Shown here piece after piece: positions 8,880-21,180 of a stretch of DNA of 64,000 nucleotides (position 1 is the first letter of the stretch; every line of letters starts with the position of its first letter). The stretch covers positions 5,199,029-5,263,028 of the forward strand of contig NC_135185.1 in NCBI RefSeq assembly GCF_041146795.1, given 5' to 3'. The translations under genes were made by a program, and so were the position numbers. The notes under the pieces were generated by a model. The model had not been told where the DNA came from. It saw only the letters and a program-made list of their open reading frames with translations, and did no database searches. Origin of the DNA: Maylandia zebra (taxonomy: Eukaryota > Chordata > Actinopteri > Cichliformes > Cichlidae).

Positions 8880-9990
8880 TTCCCCATTTTCTCTGAAAAC
8901 TATGGTTTTCAGGACACACATCCAAAGAGAAAGCCATGGTCATTGTGTCCAAGGCATCTGCAGTTAGTTCATCAGATATGTGGACCCCTATCAACACTGA
9001 TACGTATCTAGCTGTGACGTGCCATTTTATACACGCAAGCAGCTCTTTGCATTCTGTTTTCCCTGCAGCAAATGCTGCTGAAAATTTAGCAAAAGTAGAA
9101 GCAGCACTTGTGTCAGAATGGGGTATTACACACACTTTTAATGCCTTGTGACTGATGTGCGTGGCACAAATTGTGTGGCGCAAAGTTTAAATTGACACAT
9201 TAAAAAGGGCTCCTGACTATATAACTCTGACATCTGACATCTGGGCAAACTGTAGGAAGACAGTGGGTTATTTCAAGAGCACTTTCCACTGGAAACATCA
9301 CTTTACTTTTTTATTATAATATTCTACACAACACCATGTTGTTTAGGTTGCTGCTGCAATGATACTGGAAATAATCATTTTTTGTTGGCTACTTTTGTAG
9401 AGGAGGCTGACACAAGTGCTGGAGCAAATGGGCCAGCTAGCATTGAAGCTAATTCAAGAGGTGGATACATGCTAGAACAGCACATAGCATAATGCGCCGA
9501 CGTGTTCATGACCTCAGGGAATGCGTAAAAGTAGCTTTGGCAGACTTACACACTGACATTGCCCCACTCTCATCAGAACACTATGAAATTATTGCAGGAT
9601 GTCTAAGAGTGCCGTCCATATTTAATGAGACCACAGGTAAGCTGTTAGAGGAGAAGAGAGGGTCATCATCAAATTTCAGTCATTCAGAGGTTTTACAAGG
9701 TAAAGCAGGAGATGCAGGGAAGAGGCAAAATTCTGAATATACTGCTGTTATAAGAAACAGCGTCCTTCCTCCTCCTCCTCATCATTACAACCCCATATAT
9801 CAGAAGCATTTCAGCCTGTGAATGAATGTATATGGATACATTCTAATTATTTTGTTGTATTTAGTCACTTGGAGCCTGTTTGCTTTGGTAGCAAACGTCA
9901 TTTGGACCCCACAGTACTGCAGATGAGGAACAGTACTGTGGAAAAGATGTTATTTTTGTTTACAAATTAATAAATGTTGTCCCTATTTTA
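8880..9990 (+). pseudogene. hAT-type (ZBED-like) transposase relic
   Basis: Broken pieces of a hAT transposase are readable on the plus strand. At about 8960-9150 the segment SSDMWTPINTDTYLAVTCHF followed by AENLAKVEAALVSEWGI is the catalytic-core region of Ac/ZBED-like transposases (TSD-x-WT-x3-x-Y-AVTCHFI). At about 9500-9690 ALADLHTDIAPLSSEHYEII is a later helical part of the same family. In-frame stops and missing segments separate the pieces, so no working enzyme remains. No terminal repeats or target duplication were found. Confidence 0.65.
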
Positions 9991-10300
9991 CATGTAACAT
10001 GTCCTTAATAATTAAAGCACATTCACATAACAACTTTCTCCCTAGTTTGTTTCCACCATATTCATAAGTTCAGAATTCATGTATTGGCGTCACAAACATT
10101 CATTTCATCAATTCAAAGCTCCCTCCTGGACTCCCACTCTCTGTTGGGCTCACTTTTTTTTCTTTGCAAGCAACATTCGTCCCTCAAATTTTTACAGGTG
10201 CACTTTCTCTCAGGTCAGTAGTGATGGTTTCATTAAACTCCCTCTACTTTCTGATTACTAGTCCTTATATTAAGGCTATGAGTATTATTATACTGAGGTG
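9991..10300. other. AT-rich intergenic stretch, nothing recognised
   Basis: No coding pattern or repeat boundary could be identified between the hAT relic and the LINE fragment. Confidence 0.4.
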
Positions 10301-10379
10301 ATGATTGTTATTTGCTCACTGATAAATTAAAAAACTGGTGAAAAAGTATCTTGAAATGCACAGAAGAAATCAACAGCAG

Positions 10380-10660
10380 GGTGGTTACAGTGTATCTACC
10401 TGCTTCATTTAACAAAGAATCATAAGTCCCCCATCTGTTTGCCTGGTAACCAAATACCGGTCGATCCAGGTCGTGTCCTGTGATGCTCCTCAGATGGATC
10501 AGCGCCAGATGTTCATACACCTGCATGACTACAAATGTCAGTGATACAAGCCTGTAGTTATTTAATGCTATGATGGATGTGTTTTTTGGGGATTGGAATT
10601 TAGGTGGACCTTTGAAAGCATGATGGCGTTTGACAGGGTTGAAAAGTCTAGATAGAAGCC
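10380..10660 (-). pseudogene. LINE reverse transcriptase fragment
   Basis: On the minus strand the segment PK-x9-LNNYRLVSLTFVVMQVYE followed by HLRSITGHDLD and FGYQANR matches the reverse transcriptase palm of fish non-LTR elements (consensus P-K, LNDYRPVALTS-x-VMK-x-ER, LDPLQFAY). It ends where the catalytic region should begin, so it is a short dead fragment. It is probably an L2/CR1-type or related LINE. Confidence 0.6.
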
Positions 10661-10713
10661 AACGGGTCAACACAGATGTGGAGGGGTGAGGTCTGTGGCT
10701 CCGCTGCAGAGGA

Positions 10714-10727
10714 GGGGGGGGGGGGGG
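10714..10727 (+). repeat. G14 homopolymer
   Basis: An uninterrupted run of 14 G residues within a purine-rich tract. Confidence 0.9.
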
Positions 10728-10887
10728 TGACAGGGAGGCTGGCAGGGCATCTGGGAGCTATTTGCTAATCATGCTCTCCCTATTTCAGTGGGGACGAGAC
10801 AGCTGGAACGTTGTCATGAGCAAGAGTAGGAGTTTTTGTGGTGTAATCACACTGAAAAATAAACCATCACTTCCCTGCAAACACAGG

Positions 10888-10888
<1 letters not shown>

Positions 10889-10945
<57 letters not shown>
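10889..10945 (+). repeat. (TG)n microsatellite
   Basis: About 28 uninterrupted TG units. It creates an artificial Cys-Val repeat frame that is not a gene. Confidence 0.95.
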
Positions 10946-10946
<1 letters not shown>

Positions 10947-11035
10947 GTACTGGGTCTGTAACACCTTTTGTTACAACAGACTTTAAAATGAAATGGCAAA
11001 ACTCTCTCTGGGCATGATGCTTTCCTGATTTTGTG

Positions 11036-11260
11036 TCACTTCACTACTACTTCCCTTGTTACGTATGCAGGCTGAGTTTCAGGAGGAAGGGTAATGCTTG
11101 GTCTATGCTTCAGTGGGAAATCTACGCCATACCTTGCACCATAACCGGAAACTTCTTTTAAACCTATGATGTAACCTTCCACGTAGCCTGAAGTGCACCT
11201 CCACAGAAATGTAGCTACATGTCGGGTCAATGCAGCCTGAAATGATCCAAATGGCATTAA
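11036..11260. repeat. probable fish DNA-element relic
   Basis: The sequence around GTGCACCTCCACAGAAATGT at about 11192-11211 resembles a common fish non-coding repeat. No terminal repeats could be traced, and the reading frame on the minus strand looks incidental. Confidence 0.3.
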
Positions 11261-12740
11261 AGGTTGCGGTGTAGGGTTAGAGGAGTTTTTGGTTATGTCG
11301 TAAGTGAGGACATACGTTTCCTGTAGAAGTCTAAATCAAGTTTAACAGAGGCGTATTCTTACCTGAGGTGGGGTAGTGTGTGGACAAGGGCAGGAATGTG
11401 TCCCTTTTAAAAGTGCATTAGAACAAGTTCTTGGCTGGAGGGGGATGGTTTCCTGTAGTCCTGTAGGCTTTTCCACACTGATGCAGGGTCATTACTCAAG
11501 AAACCTGCTGTCAGCTTTTCAACACAGCGTCTTTCGGCAACTTAAATCTCCTTTCAATTCCCCAGTTTGTTGTCGTCTTGGTGCTTATTTTATCGAAATG
11601 AAATTATCATGTCTTTTTTTTCTTTCTCTGAGAATTTGGGGGAATGGAGATGAGGAGTGGTCAGTGCAGAGCAGCCTTGAAATAGTTTTCTTACCAGTGT
11701 TTCATATCTTTATGCAGCTAGATGGAAATAAAACGATCACGGAGAGATGCAAAATGTGTTGGGGTTTTTTAATTTTGTGTCTCTTTTAATCAGTCTATGT
11801 CACTAATACCAAAATAGACCAACATATGCAGTGTGTGTGCTCTCTTACTGTCATAAGTTGCCTGCATGTTTGTAAAACCAGTTATTTTTCCTTTCGTTGT
11901 GATGGAAAATGTGTGTAGACACCTGACGTAGGAAGTCTTTTTTTGTCCGCGAGTAAAACACGTGGAAGCATAAGGTAATGGTACTTTTCAAAAAATGTTC
12001 ATTGTGAAACATTAACTTACATCAGGTCAGTTAAACAGTTGTTTTTTATATTTATTTTATTGATTAAAACTTAAACATAATTAACGAGGAAAAAATGAAC
12101 CCACATTCCTAAAGGACAGTCCTTCGTCTACTGACTGGTCACATAAATGAAAAGGGTGAGATTGTGTTTATATAAATTTAAAGACACAATCATTGTTTTG
12201 TTTCTTATTAACTTAGTTTCAGTTACTAATTTCCTACCTTGCCCGTTCAACCCCAAAAAAATACAGCTGCAGTACATTGTGGTCTTAAATTTTCCATTTA
12301 TGACCCATCATCAATATGCTGCAACAAAACCCTTATGAATGAAGAAGCAGTTGGTCAGGTGTGTAAATCTAATACAATTCTCTCTTCTCTTTCACTGCTA
12401 GTTCTCCCACAGATGTGACTTACTTGATCCCAGCTGACCAAACCAACCCAAATACCAACTTTCTTATTGTTGCTATTAGCTCAACCTTTAAGTTAATTTC
12501 TTTACTCAAATTTTTTTTTTACCTTTAAAAAAACAAAATCCAAATTCTAAGATCAAACAAAGTCCAACTGAAGAATTAAAAGTCAAATGGAAAAGTTAAC
12601 TCCCTCCAAAATAACATAAATGTACAACTTTTCATCTAACTTTTTTACATTTGTCTCTTTATCACATCATTTAGATTAAAAATGTAACTTGGAAAATGTT
12701 TAGCCTATTATTCTTTTTTAACAGGTTATTTTTTTATTCT
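11261..12740. other. intergenic, nothing recognised
   Basis: AT-rich sequence without splice-bounded coding pattern, RNA gene or clear repeat ends. Confidence 0.45.
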
Positions 12741-12759
12741 TCATCTCATTTCAAGGTTG

Positions 12760-13025
12760 GGTGAGTGAGGCCTGCGGTTCAGAGTAGAGCCACCGCTCCT
12801 CCACATCAAAATGAGCCACTTGAGGTCATTTATGGACCTGACTAGGTGAGCTGTTTATGGTACGTCCGACCAGGAGGATACCCCAGGACACACGACACGC
12901 TGAAGAGAGCAAATCTCTCAGCTAATTAGGGAGCGCCGAAGTATTCCATCGTAGGAGCTGGCAGATGGTTGGGAAGAAAGTGAGCTTGTCATCTCTCCTT
13001 AGACTTCTGCACCTGTGACCTGACC
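12760..13025 (+). pseudogene. LINE ORF2 C-terminal relic
   Basis: Decayed sequence keeps the order AGAGTAGAGCCACCGCTCCT, then CAGGACACACGACACGCTGA and ATCTCTCAGCTAATTAGGGA. This matches the 3' coding end of a widespread fish LINE whose product reads RPRGRPRTRWRDYISRLAWERLG. Several small deletions and stops are present. The exact clade is uncertain. Confidence 0.5.
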
Positions 13026-13029
13026 TAAT

Positions 13030-14160
13030 CTCTATCTTAAATTTTAAATCCAGAGTACAAAATTAAAAAAACTAAATTATGATTTAAAAGTCTATTTCAC
13101 ATGTTGTATGAAATATCACACAGAAAATGTTAAAAATTCAGGGTTGTTGTTTCTTTTTAAGTTTGTTTGCCTGATGATTTTGAATTTGATATTTTTATTA
13201 AAGAGATAAAATCTGATTAAAAACATATTTTAAGAAAAAATTGATGAAATAATGATTCTCTACATTTCGAATGGTTATATTTTTCTCTTTTACAATTTCT
13301 TTACATTTTTTACTTGAATTATTTGAGTCAAGTAAATTAATTATTTTATTATTTTACAACAACTTCTTTTCTATTGGCATACATGGTCTTCCACACTTAT
13401 CATCATGCCTGTTTCACAGGAAATACCTGCTTACTACTAAAAAATCTAAGAGGTGGGCAGAGATTCTATCATATAGTTTCTTTATTTATAGCTGATAAAC
13501 CCCTGTCTGTCACTTTTACTCAACTGTATCCTTAACTCACTGTAACTGTCAGTAATAAAGCCGGATCTGGCATTTTTATGGTTTGCTTTGTACGGTTTCA
13601 AAGAGGAAACATTGATGGAAAAAACACACAAAAAGCTCAAACCAGTCTACCTATAATCCTCCATGTCAACTCTCCACTGTCCGCTGAGACAAAACCCAAC
13701 AAAATACAAAAATAAAATAAAAGAAGAAATTAGTCAAGCTGCATAATCAGATCAGCTAAATGTTGTTAAAAATTAATTCAGTGTGAAAATGTGTGCTGTC
13801 CATGTTCTTAAGACAGGAGATTTCAATCACACCCAGAGAGATCAAGAGAGAAAGAAAAATAACCATTGTAGCCCTGGTAGTCCAAACATCCATGAAGTAT
13901 TTCCACATACACGTTTTTTCTTTTTACACAACATAAACACATCAGCGAGACAAACTGGAAAAATAAGAACATATTCATCAGCTTTTCCACTCTGCAGCCC
14001 AACATTCCCCACTACTCCAGAAAGAGTCCTAAATTTGGTGTCCTTCATGTCTAAATGCTGTTTCAGAATTGCTCACAGTCAGTTCAGTAGTTATTCATCT
14101 TTGTTCAAAGGCAGATTCTGTATCTGTCTACGGTTGTGGACGTTCCAAGAAAACCTTCGC
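13030..14160. other. yipf6 3' UTR and downstream intergenic region
   Basis: The part nearest 14160 should be the 3' UTR of yipf6 on the minus strand. A minus-strand AATAAA candidate lies near 13480 (TTTATT on the plus strand). The rest is AT-rich and shows no coding pattern. Confidence 0.4.
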
Positions 14161-14508
14161 CTACTGTTGCGGCGAGTATGTCAAGATCATCCACGCAATC
14201 ACAAAGTAGAAGAGGAACACCGGGTACACCACCAGTGCCTTGCGGTTGGGAGGCTGGCTGTCGGCGAGGAAGGCTGTGGACGCGAAAGTCGACCAGCCGA
14301 AGGATGCCGTGACCACCGCCAGCCGCACTGCGAATACGACCCTCCCGGAGCTGATGACCAGGACAATCCTACACACTACCATGGCCACTGTAAGAGGCAT
14401 GATGCAATATCCCAACACGCACAGGCTCTGGAAGAAAGAGATGGTGCCACCCAGCAGCTTGGAGTTGAGGGTGATGATGATGGAGCCAAACCACACGATG
14501 ACGAAGAC
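14161..14508 (-). CDS. yipf6: yipf6 coding exon 2
   Basis: It codes the remaining four membrane segments and the TAG stop at 14163-14161. The acceptor CAG lies directly upstream on the minus strand (14511-14509). Confidence 0.93.
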   Translation of the reverse strand, partial: VFVIVWFGSIIITLNSKLLGGTISFFQSLCVLGYCIMPLTVAMVVCRIVLVISSGRVVFAVRLAVVTASFGWSTFASTAFLADSQPPNRKALVVYPVFLFYFVIAWMILTYSPQQ

Positions 14509-15572
14509 CTGGGAAGAACAATATGTTTTTGTTAGCAGGGAGTCAGCAGAGGCATTTACTTAAAATACAGAAAAACTGCACATTTAATCCCTGAGGTATC
14601 TCAATATATTTGAGAAGTGCGTCTCAGCTGTTCTACATAGTAAAGAAATGGTGCTGTGGTAAATGAACGCAACAATTCTTTGGGCCTAAATTGTAAGAAA
14701 TAAACGTTTAAAATTACAGAAATAAATCCTGGAGCTCAATGCCCAGACTTTCCTGTAATTATAAAGTAGAATTATTTTGCTAATTCAATTCACATTTTCC
14801 AAAGACGTCCAGTGGGCTGGACTGGAGTCTTTGCTGGGCCAATTTTGGACCCTGAGCCTTATGTTTGACTCCCCTGCTCTAAGCTATTGCACTTTTGGCA
14901 CAATCTTACACATAATAGGAAAAACACCGCACTTTTCCCCTTTTATATGTGTTCTCCCTTCATTTTAGTCCCTGACACACGGACACTGTGATTCACCTCC
15001 TCTCAGAAGCTCTCGATCTGTAATCCTGTCATGAATAATCTACGATTTACATTTAGCTAATAATACTTTTAAGAATTTTCATGCGACACAGTGTATGTTA
15101 CTGTTCGATATTAGTAGTAATGAGCAGAACTCACTAATAACTTTATAAATGTGGTTGAAACGGCTCATTAATTCATGGAGGGATACGCAGTAAAGTTTGA
15201 ACTGTTGGATCCAGAGATGATGAACCCTCTAACCTCAGCGAACTGCGGTCCTCCCTGGTCCTCGTGGTCGGCCGCACCGCCCTGCAGCAGCAGAGCCAGC
15301 GTGACGCAAAGCAGCAGCGGGCCCCACAGGTCCCAGTCCCGCAGCAGAGCCGAGCTCCGCTTCGGGTAGAGGACGTGGATGAACTTGTTCCCCACCGCCC
15401 GCAGGTCCCTCATGATGGTGTCCTTAACCGGTTCGTCCAGAGTGGAGAATTCATCATCTCTTCTAGACGGGCCGACGGGCACCGAGATGTCCCCTTCCAC
15501 CGGGATGTCCTCCGCGATGGAAACGTCTGACAGCCCGGCGAACGGTCTGCTGGCCTCCTCCGATGCCGCCAT
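14161..15572 (-). CDS. yipf6: Yip1 domain family member 6 (Golgi membrane protein)
   Basis: Two coding exons on the minus strand, 15572-15234 and 14508-14161, give 228 residues, close to the 236 of human YIPF6. Exon 1 carries the acidic cytosolic N-terminus with FAGLSDVSIAEDIPVEGDI, then LRDWDLWGPLLLCVTLALLL, the first membrane segment. It ends at GGPQFAE with donor GTTAGA. Exon 2 resumes in phase 0 with VFVIVWFGSIIITLNSKLLG and FFQSLCVLGYCIMPLTVAMV, and ends with VYPVFLFYFVIAWMILTYSP. Five membrane spans are expected. Yip1-family proteins bind Rab GTPases and help shape and sort Golgi vesicles. The start ATG 15572 has an in-family N-terminus (MAASEE). The gene is head to head with snapc1. 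No damage is seen. Confidence 0.95.
15234..15572 (-). CDS. yipf6: yipf6 coding exon 1
   Basis: It codes the N-terminal cytosolic domain and the first membrane helix (113 codons, phase 0 at the donor). The donor is at 15233-15228 (GTTAGA on the minus strand). Confidence 0.93.
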
Positions 15573-16780
15573 CTTACCTCGCTGAGAAGCTTTGTGAAAA
15601 CGTCGTCAGAGCTTCTGGGAGATTAGTCAGAAAACTTCATTTAACTTATTTAAAAGAAAAAAAAGCAGACAGAGCAGCAGTTACTGGTGAGTTTAAATCC
15701 TGTTCTGTGACTTGGACTGACGGCGTATGCTCCACGTCAGCTGAGGATTGTTTACTTCCGGCAGACGCTGGATATCCGTGTGGTACGTTCAGGTTCACCT
15801 GCGTCAGTTCCACCAGCTATCGTTAAACAAAACAGTGAGGAAATTAAATTTATACGAAGAATAGATATATTTACTTCCCATTCATCCTAAAGTAAAAGAA
15901 GTAAAGTCCAAAGTCATAAAGGAGATGTACCGAATAAATGAATTCCTAAAATGAAAATGTAATCTAGATGGGAACACGTGTATAATCTGTGAAAATGAGA
16001 AGTCTGGATCACTTGTTTTTCTATTGTGAGTCGGGGAAAGCTGGAATGACATGTGTAGCTGGCTACAGTCCAGAGGGATTCGGTTACCACATTTAGCAGT
16101 CACTCTAATTAAATTTATGGATATGTATTGCAAATCTAAATTTGGAGTCTGTTATCAGTACTGTGTTGTTATTAGGGAGATATTTTATTCATAAATGTGG
16201 ATATTTTAAAGCTAAACCATGTAACAAATGACTGAACAAATAAAAACTCCCGATTAAGAGTCAAAAACTTGCAAATAACACGGTTTGCTCTATTCAGTAA
16301 TAGTTTCTCTATTCAATAAATTAAATTAAATTTTAAGATGACCCCACCTTTTCCAGATACAGTGCAGGATTTGTCATTTCTTCACATTTTGTGTCTATTT
16401 TTCACGTTTCACTTTTTGTTATTCTTTTTTCTTTCCTTTTTAATGCTATACTTTGTGTATATTAGTTTCTTGAATAACCATTGTTGGTGCCTTTTTGTCT
16501 GTAGCGAGGTTCATAAATAAAGTTCTTAAAAAAAATGTGACCTCCATTTTTCAAGACGGTCAGTGAAGGTGTCGTCAGCCGTCGAGGACTGGTGACGTAC
16601 TAAGTGCTCGACGGTTGTTTAATCTTGTGTTTAAATTTCGGTCTCGCTAACCAAGAGACATTTTCTCGCTGCAGAAGCTTGAAAATAAACGTAAATAAAA
16701 ATAAAAGTTGATGATGTCCACGACGTAAGCTCTGTGACGTTGTGTTTTCACGTTGACTCGTGTGTAGAGGCATCAGGACG
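15573..16780. promoter_or_regulatory. shared intergenic promoter region of yipf6 and snapc1
   Basis: The 1.2 kb between two divergent start codons must hold both promoters. An ETS-type motif ACTTCCGG lies at 15754-15761, about 180 bases upstream of the yipf6 ATG. Sequence near 16550-16750 is rich in CG dinucleotides and TGACGT elements upstream of snapc1. A LINE fragment (15870-16120) sits between the two halves. Promoter activity is inferred, not shown. Confidence 0.5.
15870..16120 (+). pseudogene. L1-clade LINE ORF2 C-terminal relic
   Basis: The plus strand reads LPIHPKVKEVKSKVIKEMYR then INEFLK followed by a stop. This matches the C-terminal region of fish L1-type ORF2 that precedes the Cys/His-rich end (D-HLF-x-C-x-FW). 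Later positions are stop-ridden but still recognisable. It is a short dead copy within the yipf6/snapc1 spacer. Confidence 0.6.
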
Positions 16781-19693
16781 ATGGATTTCTGCGGGAAACA
16801 GGTGAAAGCAGACTGCGAGCAGCTCCTGAAGCGCTTCCAGCGAACACAGTCCGTCCGCTTCGAGATTTTCGCCAGAATATGGAGAGAGATGAAGTTCTCA
16901 CAGATTTTCTAGTAGGTTTTCTGCTCAAAACATCCCTTTGTTTTCCAATACAGGGTTTGAGTCTTACCCAAATTCTTTTGAGGTTTTTTGTGTGTCAGAA
17001 TGAGAAATATTTTCTTTAAGTTCATGTCACCCTTATTATCTTTATTATTAAAAGGCAAACATTTCACACACAAGTGTCCAATTTATAGACACACTTAATT
17101 TCCAGGAAAGCAAAGTACAGAATAATTAAGGTGAAAGGGCCATGAACAAATAATCTCAATGGTGAAAACATGGATAAACACACAGGAAACAACCGAATAA
17201 ATTACATTTAAAAAATTAAACTGGAGATCATGCATCACACCACCAGCAGCAGCAGCACCACTGAGCTCTTAGACCCCTTACTGGAGAAATCCTTTCTCAG
17301 TGTTGTATGTTTCTCTCGCTGCAGTGGCACTGTGAACCACGAGAAGCGAAAATTCAGTCGTCTGATACTGGACGTGGCCTCTGTCTTCTTCCTGCCACCC
17401 TTCAGCTTCCAGATCCGAGTAGGAGGACTTTACCTCCTGTACAGCTTGTATCAGTGCCAGAATGCGTCACCCTCTGAGCAGGTCAGGACCGACAGCACAT
17501 GTACTTTCTCCTTAAAGTGATCAGCAAACTTGAAATAAAGCTCTTGCTGTGTCTCTGGCTGCAGATCCGTCTGGCACTGAAAGACTGGGCGGACGTGAAG
17601 ACGTTTGAGAAAGACGCTACAGTTGCTCAGCACTTCGACGTGATCTACATCCTCCAGCAGCTCATGTTCTGTAAAGCGTTCCACTTCACCGCCACACCCT
17701 CTCTGGTTAGTTTCCTGTCTAAATATTTTAAATATATTTTAATGTGGATCTATTTTATTTTATTTTCAGCTTCCATGATATTGTGCCCACAGCAACCTCA
17801 GAATTCTGCTCTCAGCTGACAGGAATTGTGGTCCATCCAAGGCTAGAAACATTACATCACTAGTTAGAGTAGATATTTCTTCTTTCCTTCCCCCAGCTCA
17901 CCTACAATAAGAAGAGGAAGGTGGAAAGGTCGCCAATGCATGAGGAGTTCATGGAGCGAGTGTCCCGTCCACAGGAGCTGGTTAACATCGAGCTGCTGGA
18001 AGTAAGTCGACCCTTCCTTCCCCCTACTACCCAAACCCCACCAAATGTAGTTACATAGCAGTCAAGCTGCATCACATTTCAGGCTGCATTTCTCTGCAGA
18101 AGCATCCTATTCTCTCTGTGACGTTAAAAATACTCAACACAAAGTGATTTTAGCTGCATAGGAGGGCAGGAAAGTGAACACAGGAATGACATGGAGCATC
18201 CTTTCAGATTTCAAAATAAAAATACTGCGGTTTGTGAAAAGCGGGGTGGACATCAACAACACAACATAGCAAACAGGTATCTTTGTTGTCTTGCAGGAAA
18301 TGGACAACATTCACCAGCACTATGAGAATCTGAAGGCATCCACCCTCTCTCTGACATCAGCGCAGCAAGATCCGTCCGTCAGCCTGATCCGTAAAAACCT
18401 CGTCCCTCAGCTTCGCAGCGCTGTGGTCGACTTCTACAATTGGCAGAAAAGGAAGGTCTGAAAACAGAACATATCTCCTGTTGTTACAGTTTATTTTACC
18501 ATGTTATAGCTTCACTTTTTGTGTGTTTTTTCCCACCTCTGATGTGACGCTGTGTCGTGTTTTGTCCTGACAGGACAGTGTGGACGAAGAAGAGGACAGC
18601 AGTGAGGGAACATCATCCCAGCAGGAGGTGAGATAGCCATTTCAGTGTCTTACATCATGTCTCTTGCAGGTTTAGGTGATGAATCACAGGAAGTCAGAAA
18701 GCTGTTGGAGTTTTCCAAAGATGCTGTAACTTTCTCCAGAGACGCCTCTGTTGACCCGCTGTCTTTGTGTGTGTCCTCAGTGCTCCAAAAGGGCAGGGCT
18801 CCTTGCTTCCATCAAATCGAAGGCGTACGGACAAGCAGCAGAGGTTTGTGTCAGTGGATACAGTCTTTACTGATTTTTATATTTATTGTGACAATTTATT
18901 ATTTTATATATGTTTTTTTCCCCTCAGGCCTCCAAGTCAAGGCGTCACCGCCAGGTGGAAGTGGATTCCACCAATTACGAGGCCAGATCCGCCCCCACGT
19001 TAGGTCGCTCCAGAATAACCAAGCCGTCACTCAAAGCCAGAACCAGTGAAAATCTCCATATTTCAGGTAATCTTCCTGTAACCACTAAAGATAAACATTT
19101 CACACCTGTCCCTGCTTTATGTGCGATCCCAGGCCCTGACCTTGACATTGACAAACTGGTTTGCATTAGACTTACCTTCAGTAAGTTGTAGGAAATTATC
19201 AGCATGCTTTAAGATGCCATATTTTAATAAATAAATAAAAAACTATTATTGCTATCACCCTTCCGTTCTTTATTGCGGATACAAGTCCTCCGAGGCACCG
19301 GTAAAATTAAACAGTGACACTGAAGTGCTAAAAACACACAGAAACAGCCTGGATTTAATCTATAAATCACTGCACATGTACACTATGCTTTATATTTTCC
19401 ATCTGCTGATTATTAAAATAGAATTAGAATAGAATTTTATTACATGGAAACTCTTTATGAATGAACCCTTTGTACTTCTCAGGTGACTTGTGGACGGAAG
19501 CAATGACGACCACTAAGATCAGTCGGCTTGCACAGCTCGAGTCTGCTGGTGATGGTAAGCGTGATCAGGCTCGTTTATATTTCGTGTGTTTGCTCACTGG
19601 CCTCTGCTGTGTTTTCATTGGCTGGCTTGTGCTCTTTATGTTCTTTTTCTTGAAGATAAACCGAAACAGTACAAAAAGTTCAAGTGGTCCTGA
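16781..19693 (+). CDS. snapc1: snRNA-activating protein complex subunit 1 (SNAPc43)
   Basis: Ten coding exons join in frame to about 352 residues (human 368): 16781-16911, 17325-17481, 17565-17705, 17897-18001, 18297-18455, 18574-18627, 18781-18843, 18928-19066, 19483-19554, 19656-19693. All introns are GT/AG. SNAPC1 is part of SNAPc, which binds the proximal sequence element of snRNA promoters in the nucleus for RNA polymerases II and III. Family landmarks are DCEQLLKRFQRTQSVRFEIF at the start, FFLPPFSFQIRVGGLYLLYS, LALKDWADV, HFDVIYILQQL and AFHFTA in the N-terminal complex-forming domain (to about residue 140), an acidic linker in exon 6, and SKSRRHRQVEVDS near residue 227. The last exons are less certain than the rest. 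A duplicate (a/b) copy may exist elsewhere, as in other teleosts. Confidence 0.93.
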
Positions 19694-19763
19694 AGAAACT
19701 GCACAACACTGGAGCTGCTGTTCAGAGCATCCACTGAAGTCTGATATGTGCTTTGCTATTGTA

Positions 19764-19769
19764 ATAAAT
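19764..19769 (+). promoter_or_regulatory. snapc1: snapc1 polyadenylation signal
   Basis: AATAAA about 70 bases after the snapc1 stop codon, followed by a T-rich tract. It implies a very short 3' UTR. Confidence 0.5.
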
Positions 19770-21180
19770 CACGTTGACATCTTTACCTTTTTTTTTTTAT
19801 CATGCTTTTAAATTATTTTTTAATCAATTCATTGGTGGTTACATTACAGTTACAGTAAATTAATAGAAACATTGTTCATAGTAAAGCTTATCGCCATGTA
19901 GCTTTCTCTCTGAAGGAAACACCGTCTGCTGAAGCATTTTCATTCATGTGTTTATATATTTCAATATTTGATCAAATTTGATAGTTTACTATAAAAACTC
20001 ATTGTTTTACAGTTGTCTGTCTCTTTCTTGTGTAACATTCCATGTGTTTGAAAATGTGGACATCTGGTTTTCAGTAGCCTGTCTTGCTATTTAGTATAAC
20101 CTCAAATTTGTTTTTCATTATCTTCTTTTTGCTTGATTTGTTTTTTCCTCGCAGTGCTTATAATTTTCGGGCAAATGCCAAGATGTCAGCTGGAGGGAGG
20201 TTTGTAAATGCAATTTTAGCCTAAGCTATGTTTAGCAGCTTTAGAACTGTAAATTTACTATTTAGCACTTTGTTTTCATTTTTTTTGACATTTTTAGTGA
20301 TTAATAAATTAAGTAATGGACTAATTTATAAATAATGTATGACAGATTTTTTTTAAATATGACTTTTATATGCTTGAACTATACATTTTGACAAAATGAG
20401 AGCCCAGACCTCAACATTAGGCAGCAAACATCCAAGAAAGCTGTGGTGGAAAGTCTGCAACGAGGTCAGCTGTGGTCAAGCTTTTTAATTATTGCATGCA
20501 GGAGAGAAAAACAGACATCGACCATCACAGTTACACAGTCAGGAGAGCTCTGCCCTTGAGATGTCGCAGCTCCCTTTTCACACACAACTCTCTGTATCGT
20601 TTCAGTAACAATAGTTTCTTGTCCACCTGCGCTGTTGCTGGGCAGAGAGCTTCCACACTATGCTCCAGGAAGCACCCGGCACTTGCCTCCCTGGGAGTTT
20701 CATACAGTCAGCACAGCAGATAACATAGTTAAGCTAAGCAGGTCATATTGACACATGCATCCTTCACCTAAGAAATACAAGGCTATGCAAAGTTCTACAG
20801 TGAACTTGTAACCACTTAATCTAAATGTGAGAATAAACTAGAATTTTTCCTTCACGCGTTTTTAAAATGTCTCTGAAGAAGCCTGGAGAACTGTTCCTGA
20901 AGACTATTTAAGGAAATTCTAAGAAAGCTCGCCTAAGGAAGTTCAGGCTGTGTTGAAGATTAAAAATTGTAATATTAAATATTGACTTTCAACCTTATTA
21001 GAACTGTACAAACTCTGCATTTTGGTGTGTTTGCACAAGAGTTTTACATAGTACTGACTGTATATGTGAAAAAATTTTGTTAACTCATTATAACTTACAC
21101 CTATTTGGCCAATAAATGAAATAAAATAAAATAACAAGATCACAAAATATTGAGTTGTAAAACAACCGATTGACTATTTA
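19770..21180. other. intergenic between snapc1 and syt16
   Basis: AT-rich. A stretch near 20480-20720 is more GC-balanced and could be an old repeat. No coding pattern is recognised. Confidence 0.4.

Noticed and set aside
13783-14535. 250-codon plus-strand frame
   Set aside because: Its second half is antisense to yipf6 exon 2 and its first half shows no family pattern.
20157-20202. Possible extra terminal exon of snapc1 (acceptor-like TTTTTTCCTCGCAG)
   Set aside because: The gene already ends in frame at 19693 with a polyadenylation signal; the extra exon would add sequence with no family match.
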